A stretch of DNA of 64,000 bases, taken from positions 372,001 through 436,000 of the forward strand of contig JACKQL020000004.1 in assembly GCA_018296165.2 (NCBI GenBank). The letters are read 5' to 3'. Shown here one piece after another: positions 20,011 through 31,150 of the stretch. Numbering within the stretch: the stretch's first letter is position 1; the number at the start of each line of letters is the position of its first letter. The stretch comes from Termitomyces sp. T153. Taxonomy: Eukaryota > Basidiomycota > Agaricomycetes > Agaricales > Lyophyllaceae. The notes beneath the pieces were generated by a model that was given only the letters and a program-made list of their open reading frames with translations, was not told the origin of the DNA and made no database searches. Made by a program: the position numbers and the translations under genes.

Positions 20011-23000
20011 ACAGTCATTGCTTGAGTTTTGGCCCCTCACTCTTTCAAGAGGGAGGATTCCAGCACTCAAGAACTTTTCAGACTCAAAGAAAATCAATAG
20101 TTTTATGCAGCAGAGGTACTGGCTACAAAAAATTCCAGGACAAAGTCCATCGAAAACCAGTCTTTTATGATTGTCACCATGATCACCAGAACAAATCTAG
20201 ACCAACGCCGAACGACTCTTTCCCATATCTCACGAATCCGAGCCAATCAACAACACAATTTTCTCTACCTTTAACTCCCTCCACATCAGGACGCCTTCTA
20301 TCTATATATATAGGAAGTGGGAACCGACTCCCAGTACAGTTGCATGTCCAAACATGTAAATGTCTCTTCCATTGGCCCAACCGTTGGTTCTGAGTCACCG
20401 AGCAGACATAGTCAAATCGATCAAGGATTAAGATCCTGTCCGGTCCTCTGTCTATAATGAAATAGGTATGTACGTCTCGGACTCCTTCAGTGCCCCTTTT
20501 GTACGTCTTCTCATCATGTCCATCTTGATGTACTTATGCAGCTCTTCCTGTAAGACCATGATCTGCTTTATCGCACGTAGTCGCCGGTATGTTGCTGCTT
20601 CTATATACCGTACATTAAGAAACGCACGGAATGCGGAGAGAATTGCACAAGTGTAGATAGAGAGTGATGGATGGAGGGGAAGCGTCGATGCCATCATCAC
20701 GCCACACTGACATCGCTGTAACTATACGTTGGACTGATCTTTGGAATGAGAATAAACAAGATGACCATTTTAATGCTCGCGGGGTTGTTCCCGAGTGGAT
20801 GAGATGAGAACCGCATGGATGCAGCAACTTTGGCGGCCTCGGCGCCCATGGAAAAAAGATGCACAAGATGTGGAAAGCAACTCCACACTGGTATCCACAC
20901 GAAGAACTCCAAGAAGGCTGAGCAACACAAAGTATACATTGATATGAATGTCCGTGGCCTTAAGTACGGATGCGCGTCCTTCGAGACCTGGTCATGGAAT
21001 GATCAAAAGAATGGAGAGGCATGTCGCCCACCGATTGCAAATGACATGGCTAGCCAGTCATGAATGACCAGCTATGTTTGCCAGGAGAAAGACTTGTGAA
21101 CCGTGGATGATATCAGGCATCAGAATAAATAGATAGATACGTCGTTTTCCTAGTTCGACAAGGACCATGAGAAGCAAGAACACTGGGTGAACGAGGTAAG
21201 TAAAAGAGTTGTCATTCTTCGCGGGTTTCATCGTCAGATACTTGTGAACATCAAAGTGGTGGAGCCATGGCAGTGGGAAAATGGAAGAGGCCAATATCGA
21301 GTAAGAGTGTCGTAATTAACTGTGCTCTGTACAGAATGTCGTGGCATTTGCCAGTAATCCATGTCCCGGCGTGAAAAGTGCCGACATTCCAGGACCGACT
21401 CTCAAGTGATGAATCTGGAACACATGAAAAATGGACGTTACACGAGGGTCACGACGATGATCAAGGGACTTCAAGAAAGATATCGATGAGCAACACAAGC
21501 ATGGTTGTGGAGCCATAGCATGCGGGGGAAGTATAAAGTGGGTGACGCGATTGATTCAAGAACTCATCTACAATGACATCCAGGAGCGCCAAGGAACGGC
21601 GTCCCGAAACGACGTCGAAGTGAATAAGAACGCCCGTGATCGAAGAAGAACTTCCAGAATGATAAGCAACACAAGCGTCCACGGCCAACAGTACTTATGT
21701 ATAAGCATCATCGAAATATGGTAGAAGTGATTGAGAAGCCAAAGAATATTCCGAAGGAGACCCTGCGTCGACCGCTCATGCGCAAACGGGTTGCCAGCAT
21801 AGATTACGCATGATGGCAATTGTATTACGAGTCACGAAGTGCGAAGTCATCGAGATAGGTCCATATGTCTATATTGTTCTCCTAATTTGACAAGAGATGA
21901 TCTGGCAAGAAACTCGTGGAGTAGGAATTTGATTCCGTATGTGGATAGGGGGTAGGGGTGTAGAAAAGCCTCGACGTCGTCATCGTGCTGTTATCCCTAT
22001 TTCCATTGCTGTAGGATACACCACACGTCGTACAGGTGGAGCATTGGAGCACTGATAGCAAAGAATACTATCCAAGAGGGTTACCAACCAATTAGTTTGA
22101 GGTCACACGCCTGTAACTTCTTGGCTTCTCAGATGCTGACTGCATGATTCTGATGTATCATCATGAGTAGTGACGCATGCCAAATCAACGTCAATGTGAA
22201 GAACACCTGGCAACAATCGAAGTCCAAAGAACAACGAATTTGATGCTGTCTTCGCGGTGCGATAAGTAACTCACATCATCTAACGAAGGCAAGGCACGGC
22301 ACGGTACGGTATGGTGAAGTGGAGTGATCAGAAGCCGAAGACAGGCAGAACGGAGCTCCTAGGGATTCGAAGGCGCTGTGTCGAACGCGATGCAATGCGT
22401 ACCATCCTGAACACAGCTGCGCATGCCAGTCGGAATGAACGAGAGTCTGAAGAATCCGAACATGAAGTCTGATAAGAAACTTACCACGTTGATACAATAA
22501 CAATTGAAAAAAGCACAAATATGGCCGGAGACCTTGGACCCAAAGAGATAACTCGTCTTACATCCTCGTGATAAAGAAACCCTACAAAACTTGAGCTTGA
22601 TGATCCTTGGAAATTCTTATGACTATGAGAGTAAGTAGGCGTCATCACGACCACTTACGATAACTCCAAGTTCACATCTCCTAACGTCGATAAAGAAGGC
22701 TGCAAGAATCAGCCACCGTTCGTCATTCTTAATGGTGCGATAGAAGTTGTCACGATATATCCGTCCTATAAGGCAACTGGCGTAAGTGAAAGTACATAAA
22801 TTTGCATGTTGTCAAGGCACAGTGTAATGTGGTCACTGGCAGAAGCGATCAAGAAGTCTGAGCCGAAGGCGGAAATGAAGCACCTAGAAGGCATTACGTC
22901 GATCGCAATGCGAGATATCGGCGCGCAACAGTGTCCAGGACCTCGGCTATATACTTACATATAGTAATTGAGGCTCAGACCAAGGCCACAGCGTGCGTTG

Positions 23001-24299
23001 CGTTTGTAGCGTTGGAAGAATTCGAAGATCCAGACTCGGGATACAGTCGAGAAGAAGGTCGTTTTTGGATTTTTGATTTTTGATTGGTTCCGGAAGTTTG
23101 GGGGATTGGGATACAAATCAGTTATGAAGATGAAGTTGAGAAGGTACGTACGTCCGCGTCGTGGCCCACGGTGCAGTCTAAGTCCGGTGGAGTAGTCAAG
23201 AACTTGAAGCTGAGGAAGAGGCTGAATTCAGAATGGAGCCTCGAGATCAGAATGGACTCGGCCTACGTATCACTTACGTTGATCGATATCGTGCACATGG
23301 ACATAGCCACGGCTGCGCATCCCTCCTAGTCTGAATGAAAGTTATTTGGACTCGGAATGTTCGGAGCGGAGCGAGAATCCGAAGATAGATAGAGCTTAAA
23401 GCTTGAAATTTGAAACTTGAGTCTGTACGAACGAAAGAAAAAAAACCTCTAAGGTTAGTCGGGGCTGTTTTAAGTTCTAGATTTGATAAGTTTCTATCGA
23501 AGGTACGACAGCGCGTCGTCACGGCGCCAATGCCATAATCGACGGGTTATCGTCGGAACGTTAACAAGGTTCAAACGTTTGATCAAGGTTGAAGCTTCCA
23601 AGTCCATTCGTCCGTGGGCATCGCTGTGCGCAGTGCGTAAAGGCACCTAGTAGTAAGCTAGCACACGCGTCGACAGGGTACATCGAAGTTGGAGTAGTGA
23701 CACCATTCCATTTCCAATAAGCATTCAGGAATCAGAATGGAGCTCGGAGCCCTCGGCCTAGGGAGACAGTAGTGGTGGTGGTAGCAACCGAGTAGGCGGG
23801 CGCGGTTACGACAGTATTTGCCGTGGACTTAGGGGCTTCACCTTTACCTTCCCAAGTACCAAGTCAATTGGATGTCCACAAAGCAAATCTAGGGAAGAGT
23901 TCGTCAATCGGTCCGGGCACAGTGATGACGATAGTGGTGGTGATAGTAATTCAACCTTTTCCCCTAAGTGTCAAATGTGTCGAATGTATAATCAAAAGAA
24001 AAAAAAAACGCCATTGTTAGTTAAAAAAAAACAGACATAGTCACTTGTACATACACAGTAAAGTACGCGTGAACCCTTTTGACCTACACAACTCTAATTA
24101 CAATCTAACTAGTAGATGGTGATATATACATACACAAGTCATAGTCAACTTCAACCAACGGTTGTCAAAGTCACTAAAAAAATCATAATCGAAGTTCGTT
24201 CCTTCGCTCGTCGTCCGTCCTCACTTGGGAAAAGAAAAAAAAAAGGAAAAAAAAAATCTACGAGCTCGAACCCTGGAGCTCCCAATTTCGAACCTCTAT
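20011..24299. other. CG-normal intergenic DNA, no confident gene
   Basis: Frames are short on both strands and I recognise no domain. Possible but unsupported small coding pieces are a lysine/arginine-rich 82-codon frame on the minus strand at 20452-20700 (AFRAFLNVRYIEAATYRRLR) and an 83-codon plus-strand frame at 20815-21063 with a C-x2-C pair (CTRCGKQL). Composition and CG content differ sharply from the flanking transposons. A TATA-like run CTATCTATATATATAGG lies near 20296. Short purine-rich words (for example GATAAGCAACACAAGCGT near 21661 and ATGAGCAACACAAGCAT near 21486) recur loosely, hinting at very old repeats. The last 300 bases contain A/T tracts consistent with the 3' flank of the minus-strand gene. 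Confidence 0.6.
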
Positions 24300-26932
24300 T
24301 TAGTGTACCAGCCCCTCATCCCCCCTTCCCTGGGTATGATGCGAATGCGGATGCATGCCGCCTCTCCCCTGCATATTGCCTCTCCCCCTGCCCTGTATAT
24401 GCATCCCACCCCCGCCTTCTTGGTGATGCTGGGCCTCCTGCGGGTGTTGAGGCTGATGAAGCTGTTTCTGAGGATGTTGCGCAAAACACCACTTCCTAAC
24501 AAGCGCTTGGTACACTTTATCGCTTTCCGTCCTTTCTCTTTCTCTTTCTCGTTCCTCCCTCTCCATCTTTTCCTTGTCGCTCTCGAGATCCACGTTCGCG
24601 GGCGCGGGCGTGGGCGTGGGCGTAGGAATGGACGGAGACGATGTTGTAGAATTCGTTGGAGTAGGCAGATGCACAGGCATCGCAGTCCTTCCTACAAACC
24701 CACTCGGAATCCCGGGCCCTGAGCCCACCACCCCTCCGCTCGACACCAAAGGCCCAAAAACTCTACGTCCAACTCTCGGTCTTCTCCCTCCTCCAGACGA
24801 ACCCGAACCCGAACCCGAACTCGAGCTCGAGCTCGAAGAATCCGAAAGCGTCGGACTCGGCTCGCGCAGCGGTGGAGGCGGAGAACCATGTCTTTTCCGT
24901 GTAGGTAGATGCTTCAACGTCGTATGCGTAGCCACCTGTCGAGAAGGCGGGGCGACGCGGACCGCATGCTCATGTTCATGTTCGTGTTCGGGGGAGGATG
25001 ACCGATCAGGTGAGTGAGAGGGAAGATGATGGCGACCCCAGGGCCAATACAACGATATCGCCCCGCTTTTTGTCTTTCCCCCATGCGCGTTGTGCGTGGT
25101 TTCTTCGTGCTTCCCAGTAGGACCGGGGACCGTACCGCCTGCGAATCCGAGTCCCATATCTAACCCGAGACCGACACCGAACCCGAGCCCCGACGGCCCA
25201 GTCGCAGGGAACCCGTTGACGATCTCCATCCCCATACCGATGTCGACGGGGGTGGGGAGGGAGGGTGAGCCGTCTGATGTTGATGTTGATGTTGAAGAGA
25301 GGGATGGGGATGGGTGGGTTTGCTCGTGCTCGTGTTCGTGCTCGTGCTCGTGCTCGTTGAGGTTGTGGTACGGGTGAAGATGAGAACTCAAGCTGTGTGG
25401 TAAAGAAGACGTAGGTGAAGTAGGAGACAAGGGCACAGGTGCGGCGTAGTTGCTCAGCGAGAGAGAGCGCAGGCGAGTCGGAGAGGACGAGGGCGGGGAT
25501 GCAGTTGTAGATGAGGCCGACGTCGTGGGTAAGGACAAAGGTAAGGGTACTGCGCGTAGGGAGATTGGCGGTGGCGGAGGAGGGACGGGCATTGGAAGGG
25601 CTAAAAGGTAAATTCAGTTCTCGGTCGGGATCTACACAAGGAGGAAAGGAACGTACGCTTCCCAACGCTCTCAGCCTCGCTCTCCTCCCCCAACCTGAAC
25701 ACAACCCTATAATTCCTCCCGCCATTATTATCCCACCACTCATTGTTGCTCCCATTGCCGCTCCCTCCCTGTTCAACCTCCTCCGTCCCTATCCCCATGC
25801 CTTCGCCCGAGCCAGACCCAGACCCAAAGGCCGATCCGGCCGTCGGCGTGCAATACCTGACGACAAGCCACAGCGTCCTTGTTGCCAGACTCGGCACGTA
25901 GTCGTCGAGTCTGATCGTGAACGTGAAGCGGTCCCAGGCTGGTTTGTCTACTGTACCTACGTTCACACCGGGGTGCACACCCTGGAGCCCGGAGCCGGGG
26001 ACGTACAACGCAGGCGGGAGCGCGGGGAGCGAGGCGGTGTAGTGCGCTAGGACCTCGGACGTGGTGTCCCATTCGTCGAGGGTAAAGCGGACTGCGACGG
26101 TTTTTTCGTAGGCGAGGTTGCGGACGAGAAGGGTGCCTTTGAGGGAGAGTGATGTGGAAGAGGAGAGGGGCGAAGAGGAGGAGGAGGGGAAGGGGAGGGA
26201 GGAAGTAGAGGATATTGGGGCGTGGTTGGACGTGTGGTGGAGCGCGAGAGACTCGAGGTACACATTTGCGTGTGCGGGCGGGGACGGCGCGGGTACAAGC
26301 GATGACAGAGCCGTGTCCAGTGTGTGCACCATCTTCTTCCCTTTGATCTTTGTGTTAGGGAAAGCAAACGAGGGATAGGGAGATCTCTCCGACTCTGTCT
26401 CGGTCTCCGTATCGCCGCCATCCGCGAGGGAAAGCGACGCAGGGCGCGCAGAGCGCGAGTAGAAGCGGACGGTAGCGAGCTTGTTGGACGGGAAATGCAC
26501 ATTTTTCGGTACGTGGTGGTCCAAAGCCGGTGTGTTCGGCGTCGATGACGCGCGGGTGCGTCCGGCCGGACCCAAGGGGTGCTCTTCTGTCGGGCTGGAC
26601 GGCATGCTGGGTGCGGAGGGGGACGATTTGAGGGATGATTTGAGGGGCTTGCCGTTGGAGAGGAGGATTGGAGAGGAGTTGGTGCGCTGGACGGGCAGGG
26701 GAAGGGGCACGACGGCGGTGGGTGCGCCGTGGAAGGAAATGGGCCGGGATTTGAGTTTGAGAGCAGGGATTGTGTGGGGCGAGTCGGAGTCGGACGACGA
26801 GTCCTGGTCGTTGTTGAAGTGGAAGACGGGCGTCGCATTGCGGCGGCGTGGAAGCGTGGAGGGAAGTGCGCCGTGGTCGCCTGAGTGGGATCTGCGGTGT
26901 CCAGCAGCATGCACGGGCAGCGAGTAGGGCAT
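24300..26932 (-). CDS. Protein phosphatase 1 regulatory (glycogen-targeting) subunit with CBM21 domain
   Basis: Two exons on the minus strand: 26932-25657 and 25600-24300, giving 858 residues. The intron 25656-25601 (56 bp) is GT-ACGT...TTTTAG and restores frame exactly (phase 1). The start MPYSLPVHAAGHRRSHSGDH fits the basidiomycete family. The N-terminal 220 residues are Ser/Pro-rich and hold a PP1-docking RVxF-type motif, KNVHF (residues 143-147). The CBM21 domain spans about 224-413: VYLESLALHH, GTLLVRNLAYEKTVAVRFTL, AWDRFTFTIRLDD and WWDNNGGRNYRVVFRL. Such proteins (yeast Gac1/Pig1/Pig2 type) bring PP1 to glycogen synthase and glycogen. The second exon is low-complexity: poly-Ser, proline runs, and His-Glu dipeptide repeats at about 508-518 and 630-637. 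It is the only confident host gene here. Confidence 0.9.
25601..25656 (-). other. Intron of the CBM21 protein gene
   Basis: A 56-base minus-strand intron: donor GTACGT at 25656, acceptor TTTTAG ending at 25601, and a CTGAAT-type branch site about 15 bases before the acceptor. Without splicing the first exon frame meets a stop at 25601-25603; with it the frame runs 433 more residues. This is typical of agaricomycete intron size. Confidence 0.85.
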
Positions 26933-29900
26933 GGCGTGTCAGTTGCAAGAGGAGATATCGCCCATGTCTAAGTAATACCCTCGATGATATGTTTTTTTTT
27001 TCTTTGGTCCCCGAAATAGAATATCTCTGCACAGCCAGCCGATCGAGATCTGGAGATATATAGATTTGTGTATCCCCTTGCAGCAGCGACGTTGAGAAGC
27101 CGTGGCCCAGAGACTCGGTCCCGGCCGTCCAACGCCGATAACGAAAAGTATGAGCTCCCATGTCCGCGCGAATCCACCTCGCCCCTCGTAAATTATCAAC
27201 CGCATACGTCGTAGAAACCAGCCTGCTTCCCCTTCTCAACTCTCTATCGCAATCTTCGTAATCCAAACGCAATAATCGATCATGTCTCACAATCAATGTC
27301 TTTCCCTCTTCCTTCCTCATTTACTCACAATTCTTTTACCCTACCAGCCGTCCAGCCGGTAATCCAAGTTCTCCACTCCCATCTCCGCTCTTCTTCCGAT
27401 GTCCCTGATCCTCTGCCCTCTCCACTTTCCTGATTCTTCCCTGTTACCCACCCCCTTTCGAGTTCCTTCGAATTCGGTGGCGACCACACTCGCACGAACC
27501 ATCTCATGGAAGGCCCTCTACCTCGTCCATCGATATCCCACCCCTTTAAACCCCTTTCCTCAGCATCAATCACTAATTTGTGTGTCCCGGATGCACTATG
27601 TAATGCGCAATTATTCTTCCAACCCTCGCAACTTGAACAGGAACAAGAAAAGCACCCCTATCCCTGAAAATCTGCACCCGTGTATCAAGTTTTAACATTC
27701 CTCTGATCAGCCGCTGTCGTTTTTCGTTACCTCCCCAGTTAATCAATCAATCAGTCGTTCCAGTCCGAAGTCACCCCATTGATCAGGATTTTCAGTAACC
27801 TTACCGATGTGCAGACGCACAGCTCCGGTATGGTACGGTCGTGGTCGCGTCCCTCTCGGGAGTACCCGTTTCGACTCGGTGCGTAACTCTAGGTCGTCTC
27901 GGAAAATTAGTATTGGAGAGATCGAATGACGCTCGACGAACGCCCACTAGTTTATATTTAGAATAGTATGTATACATACATAACCGCCTATTCAATTCTT
28001 TCTACCCAATGGAAACCGTACAGCTCGACATACGCCTACTCATCATATATGTACATAACCAACACTCCAGAAATCCGGAAGCACCGTTCAGCCTCGTATC
28101 AAGATAGACGTTTCTATAGAATATATTCTAACCTTCTACTTCCATCCATAGAGTTTGTCTTGTTTCAAAACTGAATCCTGATTGATTCAATCCGTACATA
28201 ACATCCTCCGGATCCGTCCCGACACCCCCGCAGAGTCCCGAACGCGACGTCTCCCAACCCGATACTTATCCTCCCCAACCCGCCACCACTCCCCTCCCCA
28301 CCCAAATGCGCCAGAGTAAAAGTACATGCGGTTAGACGAGGGGCAGAAGCCCACTCTGGAAAAACAAGATACAACTGCGGAAGGGTTCGCGTTCCCGACT
28401 CGGGATAACCGCAGCGATAACGCGTACAATACGTTCAAGCGCGCGTCGTCGGGCTTAGTCGGGGCTGGAGGTCAGTCAGGCTTCCAGTGCTTCGTTCCAT
28501 TCGTAGATAGAGCAACGTGTGCCCTACCGAGTGCAGTGATAGGTTATACGTTCATCAAGAGAAGAGACCTGTCATAATTCTGGCTTGGAACTTAGAGTCC
28601 GTGCGAATGCATGGGAAATTTTTTTTTTTTTTTCATTCGTAGATAAGTGTTGAACGTGTGCCCCGGGTGCTTATCTACTCGGTGTAGATACTGCGCGGGA
28701 ATTTGAGATACATGTCTCGAAGGAAAAAAGTCTGAGAGACTCGGTCAAGAGACCTCTCAGGACTAGGACTGGGACTTCGATTTCGATTTCGAATTCTGAT
28801 AAACGAAGAAAGTAAGAAAATTTATCTTACCTTACTTATTCGATCTCTAGTAGAGTGTTTAGACACTGCTGAGGACAGCATGAGCTGATACAATACGTCG
28901 AAAACGCCAACGGTAGCCCAACAAGTAAAATCGCAATCGGCATCAGGGCTCTAATAGAGCGCTTGAACTATGTAAACAGAAACCCCGAGCTAGCGCCGAG
29001 ATTCGCACCTCCGGCCCCATTTATGAATGGCAATGGCAACCGTCGACCTCGCCATATAGTTTTCGTGCTCTTGGTACTCTTGGACCTGCTCTATAAACTT
29101 GATCATATGCAAACATCACCACCCCAAGAACTTGCGATTGACAGCACCTCTTTTTTTATTTTTGTTTTCTTCCGTCCCGCCCGGACAATCGACACGCTTC
29201 GGTTTTTCCTTTCGCTTCCCTCTTTTCTTTGTTGGCTTCATATGGATGGATGGATATCATCATATCTTAGGACGAGATTTGACGCGCCATCACCATCACC
29301 CATCAGGACTTGGAAGTTGGGATTTGTGAAGGGGGGTTCGAAGTCCGAACTGACCATGATTGTTAGGTAGATCTCTGATTATGTGCATGATTGGCAGGTT
29401 CAGAAATTCTTTGAAACTTGTTCCCATCGTGAAGAAGCTGAGTCTATACACACATATCTTTTACTGGCATCAAATGTCCAGTCGGGCCATTCAGGTGAGC
29501 CGTGAGCGTGGGTTATCAGCGGTCGATCAATTCAATTCCACGCCTTTCTCCATCCGCATCTTCATCAAGAAAAAAAATTCCGTCCCCCAAAATCATCTTC
29601 ATCGTCCTCATTCTCGTGTACCCATACTCACTGGAACCTGGGTGGTTACACCTGGCCCCATCCGAGCCCCGTAAATTCAGACTTTCGCCGGGATTCAGAT
29701 GATTTCCCCCCCACGCCAAATTTCAATTTCGCGTAAAGGCAGCGCTTTGTTCTAACCCCACATCCCATGACCCAATCCCATCATCCACGTCCCTCCTCGC
29801 TTCGTCTCTCTATCCTCGCTTATCAGAACTCCAGGGGGGGGAATAAAAGAGAAGAAGAAAAAGGAATCGAGGCCTGTTAAGGGTAGGGGAGAGAGAGGAG

Positions 29901-30039
29901 GGGTGATGGTGCGCACAGGCCTGAGTGAGTGAGGTACGTCCCCAAGGTCATATGTACGCATTTTTTTTTTTTTTCAAATCCGTACAAGTTGCCGAAGGCA
30001 CAGGTGACTGCCAGAGGCGATTTATAATGGGGAATTTGT
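26933..30039. other. CG-normal intergenic DNA upstream of the CBM21 gene
   Basis: The first few hundred bases should hold the promoter of the minus-strand gene. T-runs (26990-27001) and pyrimidine-rich plus-strand sequence at 27320-27480 are visible, but no clear TATA box was fixed. Two longer T tracts lie at 28619-28634 and 29961-29974. Frames are short and no domain or tRNA was recognised. An inverted or divergent small gene cannot be excluded without transcript data. Confidence 0.55.
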
Positions 30040-31150
30040 CATGGGCTTTAGGTCTTAGGTACTGTGGGCGCTAGGACGAGCTTAAACCTCCAGCCATAGG
30101 TACACTGCTGCAACGGTGCATTGCCACATGACCTCGGAGCGCTGAGATCTATTGAAGATCGAACCTTTGCGTATGGGTAACGTGAGAGGCACGGTAGGGC
30201 AGGCCTGATAGACCCTTGAAGCTCGAGGACGGTCGACGCGGACTTGGGCTGCTTGTGGAAGACAATGCAGTGATATCGTGACGACTCGGTTTACAACGAT
30301 AAAGTGATGCGACAAAGGCGACGATGCAAAGGTGCAAGCAATTCCCACATGACCTCGATCGGTGAGTGACGATTGCAATACTTGGCATTATGGTCTTTTT
30401 GAATCAGGCTTTTGTGCTCATAAAGTGCCCAATTCCTCATGCGGACGAGTCATAATGGGTAATAAATCTTGTCATGCGCATACCACTTGGGCCTTAGGTA
30501 ATCTTAGAGGCTAATACATTCTGGACGTCGGACGTGACGATCGACGCGGAAGGAATAATGCAACGGTGTATTGCCACATGACCTCGGAGGTTTGTATACT
30601 CAACATGAGAGGCACGGACAGGGCAGGTTTAACGGTCCCTTGGAGCTCGAAGACGGTCGACGCGGACTTGAAGCTACTTACCGGGACAATGGAATATTAC
30701 AACAGTGATTGCGACAAATGCAACGATGCAAAGGTACAATCCCACATGACCTCGGCCGGTGAGGCGACGATTACATTCCGACTCTGCATATTCCTCTCAC
30801 AAAACGCTCGATCTTGCGGGTCTGAGCGCTGGGATCAAGCTGAGGGGTAGCCTTGCATATAGCTAACGTGGTATGTACATCAAATTACACCGTTTCTAGT
30901 CAAATTAAGAGTTATGAACCCCTGAAAAAGCTAGGGGTTATGGATTATGGGGAATAGCCTTTAATTCTCTGCATACGTGCCTGGTGGGGCCTTTGAGTTT
31001 GGGCGATGAAAGCCTTTGAAGTAGGTGTATTGAAGTGAGCTTACGAGTCCCTCAGAGCATCGGATGTTTTTGGACGATCGACGTGGACTCGACGACACAC
31101 ATGACCTCCAGGCGATGAACAATGATCGTAATCCCAATCCAGGCCAAGTC
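30040..31150 (+). repeat. Diverged tandem repeats sharing ATTGCCACATGACCTCGGAG
   Basis: CAACGGTGCATTGCCACATG at about 30113 recurs as CAACGGTGTATTGCCACATG at about 30560. Both are followed by ACCTCGGAG and, further on, by GAGAGGCACGG, then a CTCGAGGACGGTCGACGCGG / CTCGAAGACGGTCGACGCGG block. A shorter block, TCCCACATGACCTCG, occurs at about 30346 and 30740. A weaker third unit with GACGATCGACGTGGACTCGA and ACACATGACCTCC lies near 31075-31110. The spacing of about 450 bp suggests an ancient tandem duplication. CGs are kept, unlike in the transposons. No coding frame is recognised. Confidence 0.75.

Noticed and set aside
20452..20939. Possible small two-exon minus-strand gene
   Set aside because: Two frames of about 80 codons could be joined, but no domain, start context or clear splice pair supports it. 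Kept only as a remark in the intergenic entry.
24225..25377. Long open frames on the plus strand opposite the CBM21 gene (24225-24722, 24574-25017, 25090-25377)
   Set aside because: They are antisense to the low-complexity second exon. Strong codon bias and Ser/Pro/His-Glu repeats keep the opposite strand open. They lack recognisable domains, and the spliced minus-strand gene explains the region.
26047..27320. Two further minus-strand frames (26910-26047 and 27320-26355), Arg/Pro-rich
   Set aside because: Out-of-frame shadows of exon 1 of the CBM21 gene. The frame starting at 26932 contains the complete CBM21 motifs and splices correctly.
29330..29365. GGTTCGAAGTCC-like string suggesting a tRNA T-loop
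   Set aside because: No acceptor stem, D-arm or anticodon arm could be placed around it.
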